DNA of 64,000 nt, taken from the NCBI RefSeq assembly GCF_000321225.1, contig NW_004450565.1, forward strand, positions 1,620,202-1,684,201, written 5' to 3'. The translations under genes and the position numbers were made by a program. This DNA is from Odobenus rosmarus divergens. Lineage: Eukaryota; Chordata; Mammalia; Carnivora; Odobenidae. Shown here in pieces: positions 51,301 through 62,650 of this stretch (its first letter is position 1; each line of letters opens with the position of its first letter). The notes under the pieces are model-generated. The model was given only the letters and a program-made list of their open reading frames with translations, was not told the DNA's origin and did no database searches.

Positions 51301-54300
51301 TCCACTTCCTAGAGGAAAAATTGTAATGGTGAAATAAAACCCACACTTATTGGGCAACTTACCTTATTGATTCCTAAATATTCCTAAGAGTTGTAACTTT
51401 ACAGAAAGAACTTAATAAAGGCCAGGGGTTCAGGCACTGGCAAGACCAGTGATCGGCTGGTAGCTGTCAAGTGTCACATGGACAGACCCCCTCCCTCTTG
51501 TTAACAAACGTCAACCCAGGGAAGAGGCCTCCCCAGCGCCCTCGCTGACGACAGCCTCCCGAACGTGGCCAAGTATCAGGTTCTTGCTGTAGGTACCAAG
51601 GCCTTCCAGCACCTTGTCCTGTTTGCAACAGCTCTATGTCAGCAGCTCAGAAGCCAACATTATTTGTCTCAATTAAGAGTGGGCTCTTTAACACCATTGT
51701 TTTAAAAAAATTTCTCCAACTGTGGGACTTACAGTGTGAGCCGTCAGCCGTCTGTGCACTGTTTTGGGGATTACGATAGATGTTTTGAATCAAGATGGTC
51801 TGCGGGGAAAAAAAAATAAAAAGGGGAATTCTACTGGCTGCTGTGCATGTATTAGACAATTGCAAAGAGACAACTTGTTTGCAAATGGCTCAACGCTTGC
51901 TTGTTTCCCACAAGTCAGACACTTGTCCTCTGAAGAGCACACCCAAACCATCATATTATGAAAACAGAGTGTGAGCAGTGACTTAGGTCAAGTCAGCCAG
52001 CAGCCAAGAAGGAACTGTAGCCGTTATTCTCAGTAGTCCCACGTTATTTGAGTGTTTTAGTGAAAAATAAGTAACACCACACTAACGTTTTCTTATACTT
52101 CAAGCTAGCAGATGCTAAGATGTCAAAAAATTCACATGATAATCATATTCCCCACACAAAATTATATTTTTTAAAACCAAATGTGTCAGTCAACTGTATG
52201 CAGTCCATCAAGCTGTCTGGTCTCACAGGCAACAGGCGCACCAAATGGGTGTCCTGACTGTCACGGACACCTATACACATTCCTGTTTGCTTGGTGGGAC
52301 CTCTGTTTACATAATACAATAGCTTAAACATCTGTTCTTTTCCGATCCTTCTTTTAAGGGAAAAAAATCCTTTTAGCCCTTGTGCTTTAAACTGGATCAG
52401 GCAGACTTGAAACCTTACATTGTACCGTTCTTCTTAAAATCAAGTTGTCTGAAAAAACAAACCATGTTTAAGTTAGTAGGCTAATATATTACATGAATCT
52501 TAATGTCCACATCACTGCAAGAAGCTTAAAAAGAAACCCACACTGAGCTTTACAAGCTGAACGAATAAACTGCATGATTTAGAAAAATAAATGTTCAGTC
52601 TCAACAACATAGGTCCAAAGTAGTTTGGTGAGTGGTTTTACAAAAGCAGTCATTCTATTTCTAGCTACCCTTCAAGAAAAGAAGTTGTGTGGGTACTCCC
52701 CAAAGGTCGGCTGTGGGGAAACCCCAGGGGAGGAACATCCAACAGCCAGACCACGCACACGCACACGCACACACGCAGACCCTTCTTGCAGGGCATGGCA
52801 TCTTCCCCGAGCCATCTTGTACTGCCCCCGGTCAACTTATCTAAGCCCGGCTATTTCCCAAAGTTGACTTGATTCCATTTTTAACTGGAATCACCAGCAT
52901 GTGTTAACAACTCTGATACAGACTATACTGAGCCTAATTATTCAACAAGAAATTCATTTTAGGTCTCACTCAGGTCATCTGGCAGTGGCTGTTTAGTGAA
53001 GGAAACTTCACTCAAACGGGGCAATGCAGTTCTATTACAATCGGGGAAGGTCAGGATTGCCTGAAACCAACCAACCAACCAGGCCAATCAGAACGAGATG
53101 CTCAGGTAAACACATACAACTGACCCCAGAAACATTAATGGAATCACTATCTCTTTTTGACCCACAGTACTCAAATTAACTTCACATTAACATTCTGAGG
53201 TAATTAGTGATTCAGATAGAAAATAGACCAAGTGTCTCTGGATAGCTTAAAGAAAACTCTCCTGACAGGATCACTGCCCTCTCAGCCCAACACTTGGCAC
53301 ATCTATAAGTAACCCCCCAAAATAAAAAAACTCAGTGGACACTTATGACACTTGGTTACTGCCCAATCTATGACCACCGGCTTACTTGGGGAGATTTAGT
53401 TCATAAATCAAAGCACTTAAAAAAAATTGCAATAAACAAAGTTTAAAGCAAGATCTCCGATATTCTGAAATTCAAAGAGACATATTCGTAAGTTAAGACA
53501 GATTCTTGTTATACCAACCACGCCGTTATCAGCAGAATAATGGGGAAAGGAAGCCATCACCCTCCTTCTAAAAACACATTACACTGTGGGGTTTTGTATG
53601 GGCTTAAATTAGAAAATACAAATGTCTCTTTCTTATAGCAATTGGCTCATTTTCCTAAATACTTACAGGAAAACGTAAATGTCTGTTCTGTCAGAAGTTT
53701 AAAAGATGTGAACAGAACAACGTGAGCTCAAAGGCAGAGTCCGGCAGCTTCCGGGGGCTGCACACGATAGTTACCCAATGGCTCAGAGGATGCTCCCTCA
53801 GACTTCGCCCTAAGTTGAAAGGAGCTCAAAAGTCCTCAGTCTGGAAAGACTATAGTTTTTCAAATTCCAAACGTTCAGATAAACATGGGCGGAGGTTTTC
53901 TGTCCCAGTTATAGGTGCTTTCGCCCTTTAACTCATCAGTGATCACTTGCAGGGTGCAAACCCTTGCCTGTTCTTCGATTAACAAACAAAACCTACCAAA
54001 AATCACAGTTTCTGATTGATCTGAACTCACAGCAGACCTAAGCTCAAGCTAACAGGCAGCACCCCTCAACTGACCAAATAGACTGGCGACAAATAACTGA
54101 AGGTAAATGCCCATCTTCTAAGGTTAAGTGCCATTTTTAATGTTTCTATGACATGATGTCACTGCTCTCCCCTCGCCTGGGGTTCTGAAAGGGGGGGTGC
54201 ACCCAGGACTGCTGGAGAAGCCCTGCGCGTGTGGCAAGCTGGCCCTGTGGAGAACGGCCCGAGCACCTCCTGTGCACGGCTCAGTCGCTCTCGGCTGCCT

Positions 54301-57300
54301 GGAGAGCAAAGAGCACAAAGCCCGCCCGGCCTCTACTTCTACTGCTGCCTGCAAAAAAGCCGCTAAGTTCGCGCCGAAGCAGCGCCCCCGCGGGACCCGT
54401 CTGTGGGAGGGGCACGAGGGGTGGCGAGGCAGCAGAGACCGGGCACAGCCAACACGCAAACACTAACCACTTCTTCGTAAAAAGCTTCCCAAATGGTGAG
54501 AGGGGGTACCTGTCTCACGGAACGCCCCCTGGAGTGGCTCCCCACCTCATTCTCATTTCAACAGAAGAACAAACCCACCAACACAAATGGAGAACAGAAC
54601 CACTAGAGAAAGAAGTGTCCTACGTAATACATGGAAATTATTAACTGCCTCTGTAAAGTACGTGAAGTTTTGATAATGTACATGAAAACAGAAAAAAGAA
54701 AGGAAAAACAAACAAACCTGGCTAAAGGTCGGTTTATTGTGCAACCGAGAGCATCTGTCTCCATGACGACATGCTCCAATTTTGAAATAAAATGAACAGT
54801 TGACTCTGTAAGGGAAAATAAGAGCAGATTATTTTGCTGGGAAGACATCAGACACACGTACGTACGTCAACACCACAATACACGCTGCCGAACTCCTTTT
54901 CTTTTGCTTCACGCAAACACAGGCATGTGGGTTTCTGGGGTAGCAGGTACCTTTCCCTTTCCCGGCAGCATTTCAGGAAGACTTCGCTTTAATTGGCCTC
55001 CTGACAAACACGCTGCTCTGCTCTTTCAGTGATGGGTGCTCGAACCCCACCCCAGGACCCCTCACCCATTCCCACTCCACTCTCAGCTACCTGCTTTGCT
55101 CTGTTTTTTCTTAAATGGAATATTTAGTTTAAAACTAAATTTAATTTAAAAATGTATCGGTTCTCTAGTGTTCTATGATGAAATTCTCTCTTGAGGACAC
55201 CAACACAGCACAGTGAGGGTTAAGATCCTGACTCTGCCACTAGCTACCTGGGCTTGGGCAAGTCACCCCACCTCGCCTGGTCCCAGGAGCCATCTGTAAA
55301 ATGAGGAAAATGCCAAGCTGGCTTTGTTCCAAGAACCAGCATAGTGCTCATTAAATGCAATCATTATCTAACAAAGTCCATATTCTCTCATTCATGACGC
55401 CAGACCAACCGGAAATTTCCAAACACAGGTCTGAAGTAAGCCAGTCTCCTGATTTCAGTACACCAAAGACAAGCTATTGGGGAATTCATCCGCCTGTTCC
55501 TACGTAAGGCCACCTTCTGTCTATACCGCAAAGTCCTCCCTTACTACTGTTCAAATACTGGGATGATCCAGATGATATCAAAACTAGCAATCCAGCCACG
55601 GTGACAGCAATGTCAGGTGGCTGAGACCTGTAATGAATTATGACATCTTACTGGATGGGCCCCATTCAAAGTTAGACTTGCAGGGGTGGGAGGGTTACCC
55701 TGTAGATTCAATTTTTTAGCAAGGGCCCTATGTTCAGACAGCTGATCCAGAGTTAGCCACAACAAAATATGATGGTTCACAGATACCAATTAGCCACTGA
55801 TTTATTATTAGGTAGCAATAAACAAGGGAAAGTCTGAATTTATCAGGGAAGGAAAATGATTACTATATATATATTTGCAAACTCATCGTATTAAGTCTTA
55901 CTTTACGTATTTTAAGTTGAATATATAACTTACATCTTCAGAAAGTCACCTGAAAACGAAGAGCTTATTTTAAGAATACCTCAGAATGGGCACCACCCCC
56001 GCCTGAACAATACCCAACTATTCTCTATAATTAAAACAATCTTTGTTCCTGTACTTCCAGAGATGGTTTTCATTTCATAATGCTCAGAGATTAGCATATT
56101 AGTCAAAACTTTCCTAGTAATAAACTTTTAGTGATCCACTTATTAAATTACTGAAATAAAAGACAGAAAATAAAAAAGCGTGATCCAATATCACAGAGAA
56201 GAAATTAGAGAACTAACCTTTGCTTGGATTTAGAAAACGTCCATAACTTCAAATGTAGGACTATCTAAATCTTTTTAATTGGTACACACCTACATTTTAC
56301 TTCTAGCTTGAAAAAAAAAGTTAGCAGGAATCATCATCTTCGTTTTTTAGGAGTTGATACGATCTCCTGGAACTTAAAAACCCACAAGTCCCCCTAAAAT
56401 GAGACTATGAGTAATCTTGTTTCCCAAATTAAAGCCATGCCTTTTACTATACGATGGCTCTAACAGGCTGAAATGTGGTTACTTACATCAGGAATATAAA
56501 AAAGGTTACTGGAATAAACTTCTAAACTAAAAGTGTTGCAGAGTACAGCGAAGGCACCACCCGAAGTAGCTTCTTACAAGAATGAGGAAGAAAACTTCAT
56601 GGAATAGAAGTCACGGCACTATTACAAGCTCAAGAATGAAATTAATGATGCATCTTCCTAAGTCTACGCTCAGAGAAGGCTCTTTTTCCAGCAGAGCTGG
56701 CCATTCATTTAGGATGGTGTTTACAGGTAAGTTCCCCGGTGCCTCCAGCGAGCCTCTTCCACAGCACTTAACAAGCTTTGGTGCCTTTTACTTTAATTAT
56801 CCTTTCCGGGACAAGCACCCCCTCTCCTCCAGTTCCTTGAGATCACGATCCAAATTTTGTTCATTTTTCAGTCAGCAGAGACTGACTTAGGGTTGACAAC
56901 AATGTTTCTGGAGTGACTATGACCGATGATTGTGTCTTGTGGTTTTGCTCCTAAAAAACATAACCCCCTCTTCCAAACAACACAAGAGGTTTTACAAGAT
57001 AGACCGCATCCTGGAAAACAAACAGTGTAAAGTGTTTGGGGACGCCTTGCTGGCTCAGTCCATAGAGCAGTGCCCTTGATCTCAGGGTTCTGAGTTCCAG
57101 CCCCACGCTGGGTGTAGAGATTACTTAAAAATAAAATCTTTAAGAAATAATTAAAAAAAAAACCCACAGTGCTTGAGAAAGTGGTATTAAAACATTACCT
57201 ATGACAAACCCAGGATCTTATCATTAAGAACATATTAACGTCAGCCTTGTATAGTCCAGAAGAACCCCAACATGGTAACTATCCAAAAAGTAGATTAAGC

Positions 57301-58110
57301 CAGAGCTTAGTCTTCAGGTTTTCAAAGTTATGTTCCTAAATGAAGACACCCCCTTTAAACTTCCGTCAACGCACTGGGAATTAAAACGTCCCAAGGTGGC
57401 AATCAAAATCAGAATTAAATTTTTTGCTTTTAATCTAACAACTAGGCAGGGAAGGCACGCGACCTTAAAAAGAGGCGGGACCACGCTTTTCTCTATATTG
57501 GAATTACATCTTCGAGTACGTTAAAATTAGGTTATGTCTTTTATGTGAACCAAGTTCATCACAACACTTTCTTCACATCCAATGTCCTCACGACCCGCCC
57601 GATGGTCGCTTCAACCCGCCGAGAGGCTCGCCGAGTGTATACAACCCCAACCATCAGTGCCCCGAGTTATCGAACAACTTAACACGGGCGAGCTTTAGAC
57701 CACTTGCCCGACACGACATTTAAGGCTGAAGCAGGGGGAAGGAGTTAACGCTGACAACTTCGGCACAACTCGAAACGGCTCGGAGCCGGGGACGCGGGTC
57801 GCCCATAGACGGGATGGCCCGCGGGGCCGCGGCGCAGCCTCCTCCGCTGAGAGAGAGACAGGCTGCGCCGCCCGAGCGGAAGCCCGCCGCCCGCCGAGGC
57901 GCCCGTCTGCCCGCCCGAGCGCCCACGAGGCGGCGNNNNNNNNNNNNNNNNNNNNNNNNNNNNNNNNNNNNNNNNNNNNNNNNNNNNNNNNNNNNNNNGC
58001 CGCCGCGCCCGCGCGCGCCCCGCCCGCCTCCCCGGCGCGGAGCCCCGGCGGGCGGCTCTCACTCACTTGTCTTTCTCGGTGCCGAAAATGGAGGCCAAAT
58101 ACTCCGCCAT
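45218..58110 (-). CDS. U2AF1: U2AF1 (U2AF 35 kDa subunit), complete coding region
   Basis: The product pairs with U2AF2 in the nucleus and contacts the AG at 3' splice sites at the start of spliceosome assembly. Canonical exons: 58110-58067, 54805-54718, 50893-50827, 47435-47386, 47222-47124, 46539-46406, 46322-46230, 45365-45218. They join to exactly 240 codons and match human U2AF1 as I remember it. Visible: zinc finger 1 Cys18, Cys27, Cys33, His37; the U2AF-homology RRM about 43-147 with Trp134; zinc finger 2 Cys155, Cys163, Cys169, His173; then an RS domain with a 12-glycine stretch. The human myelodysplasia hotspots Ser34 (TCT codon) and Gln157 are wild type. An extra exon at 51799-51733 is mutually exclusive with 50893-50827. 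Start: strong Kozak context with G at -3 and +4. All introns are GT-AG. Confidence 0.98.
46230..46322 (-). CDS. U2AF1: U2AF1 exon 7 (zinc finger 2)
   Basis: 93 nt, acceptor CCTGCAG, donor AA|GTGAGT. It encodes [20 protein letters not shown] to GRRRKK with Cys163, Cys169 and His173. Confidence 0.97.
46406..46539 (-). CDS. U2AF1: U2AF1 exon 6 (end of RRM, Gln157)
   Basis: 134 nt, acceptor TTTGCAG, donor GG|GTAGGT. It encodes [20 protein letters not shown] (with Trp134) through [11 protein letters not shown], including Cys155 and Gln157. Confidence 0.97.
47124..47222 (-). CDS. U2AF1: U2AF1 exon 5
   Basis: 99 nt in phase 0, acceptor TCCGCAG, donor AAG|GTGAGG. It encodes [19 protein letters not shown] to GNVYVK, an RRM helix and strand. 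Confidence 0.97.
47386..47435 (-). CDS. U2AF1: U2AF1 exon 4
   Basis: 50 nt, acceptor TTTATAG, donor GAG|GTGAGA. It encodes [16 protein letters not shown] after completing a Cys codon with the last base of exon 3 or Ab. Confidence 0.97.
47436..50826 (-). other. U2AF1: U2AF1 intron between exon 3 and exon 4
   Basis: 3.4 kb of largely AT-rich unique sequence. No SINE, L1 or RNA gene was recognised in it, unlike the neighbouring intergenic DNA. Confidence 0.55.
50827..50893 (-). CDS. U2AF1: U2AF1 exon 3 (U2AF35a isoform)
   Basis: 67 nt, acceptor GTATTTCAG, donor T|GTAAGT. It encodes [20 protein letters not shown] then LR, the canonical U2AF35a segment. The polypyrimidine tract ahead of it is interrupted by several purines. 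Confidence 0.97.
51733..51799 (-). CDS. U2AF1: U2AF1 exon Ab (U2AF35b isoform), mutually exclusive with exon 3
   Basis: 67 nt, acceptor TTCCCCGCAG, donor T|GTAAGT. It encodes [20 protein letters not shown] then SH. It differs from exon 3 at seven residues, as reported for U2AF35b. Its upstream tract is a long T-rich run (51803-51825), stronger than that of exon 3. Using both or neither exon shifts the frame. Confidence 0.95.
51800..54717 (-). other. U2AF1: U2AF1 intron 2
   Basis: 2.9 kb, mostly AT-rich unique sequence. It has a short CA-rich patch near 52755-52775 and a GC-rich patch near 54,200-54,450. No interspersed repeat could be assigned. Confidence 0.5.
54718..54805 (-). CDS. U2AF1: U2AF1 exon 2 (zinc finger 1, Ser34)
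   Basis: 88 nt, acceptor CTTACAG, donor CAG|GTTTGT. It encodes [20 protein letters not shown] then LHNKPTFSQ, with Cys18, Cys27, Cys33 and His37. Ser34 is TCT. The donor GTTTGT is non-consensus at +3 to +5. Confidence 0.97.
55200..55375 (+). mobile_element. MIR element in U2AF1 intron 1
   Basis: CCTGACTCTGCCACTAGCTA, CTTGGGCAAGTCACCCCACC, ATCTGTAAAATGAGGAAAAT and AGTGCTCATTAAATGCAATC follow the sense MIR order. Confidence 0.8.
57038..57142 (+). mobile_element. Older short Can-SINE in U2AF1 intron 1
   Basis: GGGGACGCCTTGCTGGCTCAG, CCTTGATCTCAGGGTTCTG and GGGTGTAGAGATTACTTAAA. It is the only SINE of carnivore type seen inside U2AF1. Confidence 0.85.
57936..57998. other. Assembly gap, 63 N
   Basis: Undetermined bases inside the GC-rich start of U2AF1 intron 1, beginning 69 bases past the exon 1 donor. 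Probably lost to GC-biased sequencing. Confidence 1.
58067..58110 (-). CDS. U2AF1: U2AF1 exon 1 (start codon)
   Basis: 44 coding nt, GGGAAATGG start context, donor AA|GTGAGT. It encodes [14 protein letters not shown] plus two bases of Lys15. The 5' UTR extends to higher coordinates; its start is not defined. Confidence 0.97.
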
Positions 58111-58920
58111 TTCCCACCCGCCGCCGCCGCCACTGCTGCCGACGCCGCCGACCCTGCCCGACGCCCGCGGGAGACGTCACCCGGACGCGACGGCGCTCGC
58201 CCCGCCCCGACGGCGTGGAGGCGCTGCCCAATCGGACGAAGCGTTGCCTGCGCGCGGGCGGGGCTTGCCGCGCGCGGGAGGCACCGCCCCCTCGGCCCGG
58301 GAGCCCGCGCGCCGCCCGCCGGCGCCCCCTGCCGGCGCCCGCGCTCTCCGCGCAGCCAGCCCCGCGCTCCCTCGGCCCGGGAGCCCGCGCTCTCCGCTGT
58401 GGGTGCTCCCAGCCCGGCGGAGACCCGCGGCCCGGACCTTACGCTCCTCCCGCCTCCCGGGCCCCGGGAAGCCGAGCGTGCAGGCGGCGGTCAGGGAGAA
58501 GAAGGCCGCGGGCAGGGTCCCGGGCGGGCCTGTCCGCGTGGGCGCTTTCCGCGGAGCCGGGAAGTGCAGGCACCCTCCCTGGCCGCACCTTCCCCTCGGA
58601 GGAGACCCCTTCTCTCTCGCCCCCTTGGCAGGGATGGAGCCGGGCGCCCCCGGCCGCCCCAGGCCTGCCCCAGGCCGGGAAGAGCGCCGCGCTGGGGCTC
58701 GGCCCCGGGAGAGCCGTACTGGTGCGCAGGGGCCCCGCGCCTAGGAGGCCCCAGCACAGGGCTGCGCAGGGCCCCGGGCGGCGGGCGGTGGGAGTGCGGT
58801 CGGGTGGGGGGCGAGAGCTCACAGAAGTCCTGGAGACCGCGGAAGGACGCAGCGCCCCGGAACTCGAGGAGAGGGGCGCATCCTCACTGCCCGCGAGCAC
58901 CAGGCCTCAGACCTAAGGGG

Positions 58921-59604
58921 ACGCGGGGTGCTTTCCCCGGAGCCAGACATTTCCAGTGTTTTTAGTTTATTGTTTTGTATTGTAAGAAGATACATGTATA
59001 CATTTGCGCTCCCTCCTTCCTTATCCACCCTTTTCTCCACCTTGCCTTTTTTCTCATAATCATCCATCCTGGAGATCGCTCACGTAGGAATACGTGGGGA
59101 TCGGCCTCACTGCTTTTGCAGCTGCTAGGAGCTCCACTGTGTGGACGGTGAATCCCTTAATCAACCTGTTGACAGACTTGTGCGTTGTTCAGTTTCTGTC
59201 TTGCTGGCGCAGTCCTGCAACAAATAGCCTCCTGCGTGCATCCCTTTGTATTTGGGGCAAATGCACTGCACCCCTGCTTTGCAGTCTCCGGGCCTTCATA
59301 ATTAAACAGGTGAAGTAATACCAGTTTTATCTGGGATGAGGACTGCACAAAAATGAGTTATCCTGGCAGAAATGTTTAATGTTTTGGGGGTCTCCAGTGT
59401 GTTAAAATTTGGCATCGGACACATTTGAGAACGGGTTGCCTGTGAGGAAATGATCATCAGATGCTTTAGCCCCAAACGCAGTTGCAAGGAGCCCTGGGTT
59501 TCCTTTGCAGGCAATTTGAGAACCACTGTTTAGGTGGGCTGTTGAGGATTTTACACAGGAGGGTTATGAGCATACTTTAGAAAGGTCACTGCTATATGGA
59601 TGAT
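58921..59604. other. Intergenic sequence upstream of U2AF1
   Basis: No gene supported. The end around 59495-59535 (TTTGAGAACCACTG) is reminiscent of an old hAT element terminus, but too short to call. Confidence 0.4.
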
Positions 59605-60045
59605 GGTGTATTAGTTTCCCCTTGTTGCTCTATTACAAACTCAGTGGCTTAAAACATGCTTATTATCTCACATTGTATAGTTGCAAAGTCTGCTGGCCTG
59701 GGCAAGGCTGGAATCAAGGGGTCAGTCAGGTGGGCTTTATGGGGACTCCGGGGAAGAGTGGTTTTCAGGCTCATTCAGGGTGTTGGTAGAATTCAGGTCC
59801 ATGCGGTCTTAGAGTGAATTTCCTGTTCCTGGCTGGCTGGCTGTCAGATTCTAGACACCACCTGCATTCCCTGTCTCACGGTGCCCTTCAGGGACATGGG
59901 TTGAGTCTCAGGCTTTGGTCTCTTTGCCTCTGCCTCTAGCCAGAGACATCTCTGCATTTAAGGGCTCCGGTTACTGGGCTGGACCCAGCTGGATGATCCA
60001 GGATACTCTCCCTATTTTAAGGTCTGCAGCCTTGATGACATTGGC
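59605..60045 (-). mobile_element. Old LTR-like repeat, antisense
   Basis: GTATTAGTTTCCCCTTGTTG, CAGTGGCTTAAAACATGC and CCCTATTTTAAGGTCTGC match a familiar antisense mammalian repeat, probably of the MaLR/MLT group. The family is uncertain. Confidence 0.45.
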
Positions 60046-60264
60046 AGAGGCTCTTCACAGCAGTGCTTAGCTTAGTCCTTAGGGGATGAGACTCTCGGGG
60101 TGACATTAGAATCCTGCCTGGATTTGGGGGTACTAAGACCAGAGATGACAAGTGGCTAGAGGGCCAGTTAGGTTGGTGAGAAATGAGGAGCCTGAATTGG
60201 GGCTGGGGTGGCAGGTGCAGTGGTCAGTGTCCTGGGCTGCAAGCCACAGCCACTGAATACAGCT

Positions 60265-60605
60265 GCTGTGATGGGCTGAACTGTGTCCCTCTGGAACTCG
60301 TATGTTGAAGCCTTGACATATGAATTTCCCTCAAAATGTGACTGTGTTTGGTGATGGGGCCTTTATAGAGGTGATTAAGGTAAAACGAGGCCATCAGGGT
60401 GGGGCCCTGATCCGGTCTGACTGGGGTCCTTATAAGAAGTTGGGACACAGAGGGGCGACCATGTGAGGACACGGGAGAAGGCAGTGTCTACGATCCCAGG
60501 AGAGAGGCCTCAGGAGGGGCCAGTCCTGTCCCCACCTTGACCTTGGACTTCCAGCCTCCAGCATTGTGATAGAATAAATGTCTGTTGTTTAAGCCATATA
60601 TTCCT
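60265..60605 (+). mobile_element. MaLR-type solo LTR relic
   Basis: ATGGGCTGAACTGTGTCCC, CGTATGTTGAAGCCTTGAC, GGGGCCTTTATAGAGGTGAT, CCATGTGAGGACACGGGAG and TTCCAGCCTCCAGCATTGTG give the MST/MLT1-type LTR from near its start to its AATAAA. No coding sequence is attached. Confidence 0.75.
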
Positions 60606-60619
60606 GTTGTTTAGATTAA

Positions 60620-61420
60620 AAGGGATTTTAAAAGGAAATTGGATAATTCATCACATTACTGGGAGATCTGGGGAGTCACGCTCTGAGATCTCACCACTGC
60701 ACTGGTCTGGGGAGGAGCCCATCGCCCTGCTCAGCCTGTGCTATGATTCCCCCCTCCCACCGCCCCCCCCACCCCGTTGACACCATGACGCCAGGAGCTC
60801 CATGTTGCTGCACATGTCTGCTGCCCGAGCAGGGGCTCGACATCTGTGCCTCTGTGTGTTCCTAGCCAGGTGTTTTGTGGCTCAGCAAGCTCATGGCTGG
60901 CTCCTCGAGTGGCCAAAGGGAGAGTCGGCGCTGACGGAGGCACAGAATGGCTGAGGAGAAACGGATCGGGGGGTAGTTCCGGCCTCTGGGAGGTTGGGTT
61001 ATTAGTTTGCAGCTTTCCCTTCCTTTCCTGCCCACCCGTGGTGCCCCACGGGCAATCCACACCATGACTCATCCCCTGCTGTGGGGCCTGGTCCCGAACT
61101 TCGATTTGGCCTGTAGAGTGTGAGCAAAAATAAGGAAGCCACGTCTGGAAGAGCAAGTCCCACGTGTCTGCTCCCCTGCAGTCTGGGGCCTACCACAAAA
61201 CACAGAGAGCGGGGCTGATGAGACCTGCAGCCGAATCAGCTGCCCCAGCTGCCCTGCAGGCAAGGGAGCTGGGAGGACGCTTGTTTCTGTAAGCCACTGA
61301 GATTTTAGGGTGGTGACATGGTATCATGGTTACACGTAGTACTGCCGACTAATCCAACAGGAGGGGGAATGGCCTAGTGGACAGTCAAATAGAAATGATC
61401 AGCAACCACTCATATACATC
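60620..61420. other. Unique intergenic sequence
   Basis: No gene or clear repeat was seen. CCAC/CCCC tracts occur near 60750-60775. Confidence 0.45.
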
Positions 61421-61469
61421 AATAGACTGTTCTGTTAGATAGAACATTCTCTAATGAAGGAAATGCTCG

Positions 61470-61645
61470 ACATCGGTGCTGTCCCGTGATGGGACTGCCA
61501 CTGGCCACATGTGGCTATGAGCACATGACATGTAGCTGGCAGGATTAAGGTGCTGAATTTTAATTTTTATTTAATTTTAATTAATTTAAATTTAAACTTA
61601 AGTAGCCACGTATGGCTATTGGCTGCTATATTGGACAGTGCAGGT
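61470..61645 (+). mobile_element. hAT-type DNA transposon relic (MER-class)
   Basis: GGTGCTGTCCCGTGATGGGA, CTGGCCACATGTGGCTATGA, an ATTTAATTTTAATTAA core, GTAGCCACGTATGGCTATTG and TATTGGACAGTGCAG. The near-inverted ends (GTGCTGTCC / GGACAGTGC) support a small non-autonomous element. The exact MER family was not assigned. Confidence 0.65.
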
Positions 61646-61672
61646 TTATCTACATCTAAAGTTCAGGAGAGA

Positions 61673-61801
61673 GGGGCACCTGGGTGGTTCAGTCAGTAAA
61701 GCATTTGACTCTTGATTGCAGCTCAGTTCTTGATCCCAGGGTCATGAGTTCAAGCCCTGCATCAGGCTCCACACTCAGTGTGGAAACTACTTAAAAAAAA
61801 T
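61673..61801 (+). mobile_element. Older Can-SINE with target-site duplication
   Basis: GGGGCACCTGGGTGGTTCAG, TGATCCCAGGGTCATGAG and GTGGAAACTACTTAAAAAAA. AAAGTTCAGGAGAGAG at 61658-61673 pairs with AAAGTTCTGGAGAGAG at 61802-61817, one mismatch. Confidence 0.92.
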
Positions 61802-61817
61802 AAAGTTCTGGAGAGAG

Positions 61818-62650
61818 GCCCAGGTGGAGTAGCATATTTGGGATTTATTCATATGTATAAAATTAACATATGTAAATATATATGGAACCCTGGAACATAT
61901 ATACAGAATTCCAGTGTATGTGTGTGTTCCAGGGGGAAACAGTCCATGATTTTGTCAGATTCCTGAAGGGGTCTCTAGCCTACAAAATTAAGAGAAACTC
62001 TAGGCCCTGGGGGATGTTGCCTGGTGGTTAAGAACCCCAAGTATTGAGAGTAGATCAAGGGCCAGAGCCCCAAGGGACAGCAGTGTCTGAGTGGGGCTAG
62101 CAGGACCCTTCAGAGGAGCCTGGGCAGTGACATTTGGAGGAAGAGAGCTAGACTTGGGAAGCTGGGAGACCAGATGGTCTCAGAAGTAGCTGTCACAGCA
62201 GAGGGCAACCAGATGTGGTCAAGAAGTGGGCTATGCAGCAGGACCATGGGTGGTCTTGGCTGGAAGGGGGCTGCATGCTAACCACCAGTGTTTGGATGAA
62301 TTCACCTGTTCACTTGGCAACAGAACAAACATTCCATACCTGGGGAAGAGCTGGATCAGCAAACCAGAAACCTCTCTTAGGGAAAACAGGGACTCAGAGG
62401 TAAGGCCAGATAAGTGACAAGACAGATGCCAGTTCAGCAGGCGGATCTGATCCAGAGGGTACCGCTGCAGGGCATGGTCCAGGGAGGATAACTCTTGAAG
62501 AGTTGGAAGCTGGAAATAGGGTGTCAGATGTAGAGCCCCTGGGAGAAATGTTGGAAGGCAGGATAAAGCTTATGGGAACTGAACTGAAATACAAGACTCC
62601 ATCACAAGGAATTAATATGGTTACTGGAACCAGGGCCAGCAAGTCGTTCC
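61818..62650. other. Unique intergenic sequence before the satellite
   Basis: No gene or known repeat recognised. Confidence 0.45.

Larger units (their letters stand above)
57780..58920. promoter_or_regulatory. U2AF1: CpG island, U2AF1 promoter and exon 1
   Basis: CpG-dense DNA around exon 1 (58067-58110). Upstream on the minus strand lie a CRE-like GTGACGTC at 58180-58173 and an ATTGG (reverse CCAAT) at about 58228-58232. This fits the CpG-island promoter of a housekeeping gene. Long open frames in the island are composition effects. Confidence 0.8.

Noticed and set aside
57814..58965. 383-codon plus-strand open frame over the U2AF1 promoter
   Set aside because: Runs through 63 N and CpG-island sequence opposite U2AF1 exon 1; Pro/Arg/Ala-rich composition effect.
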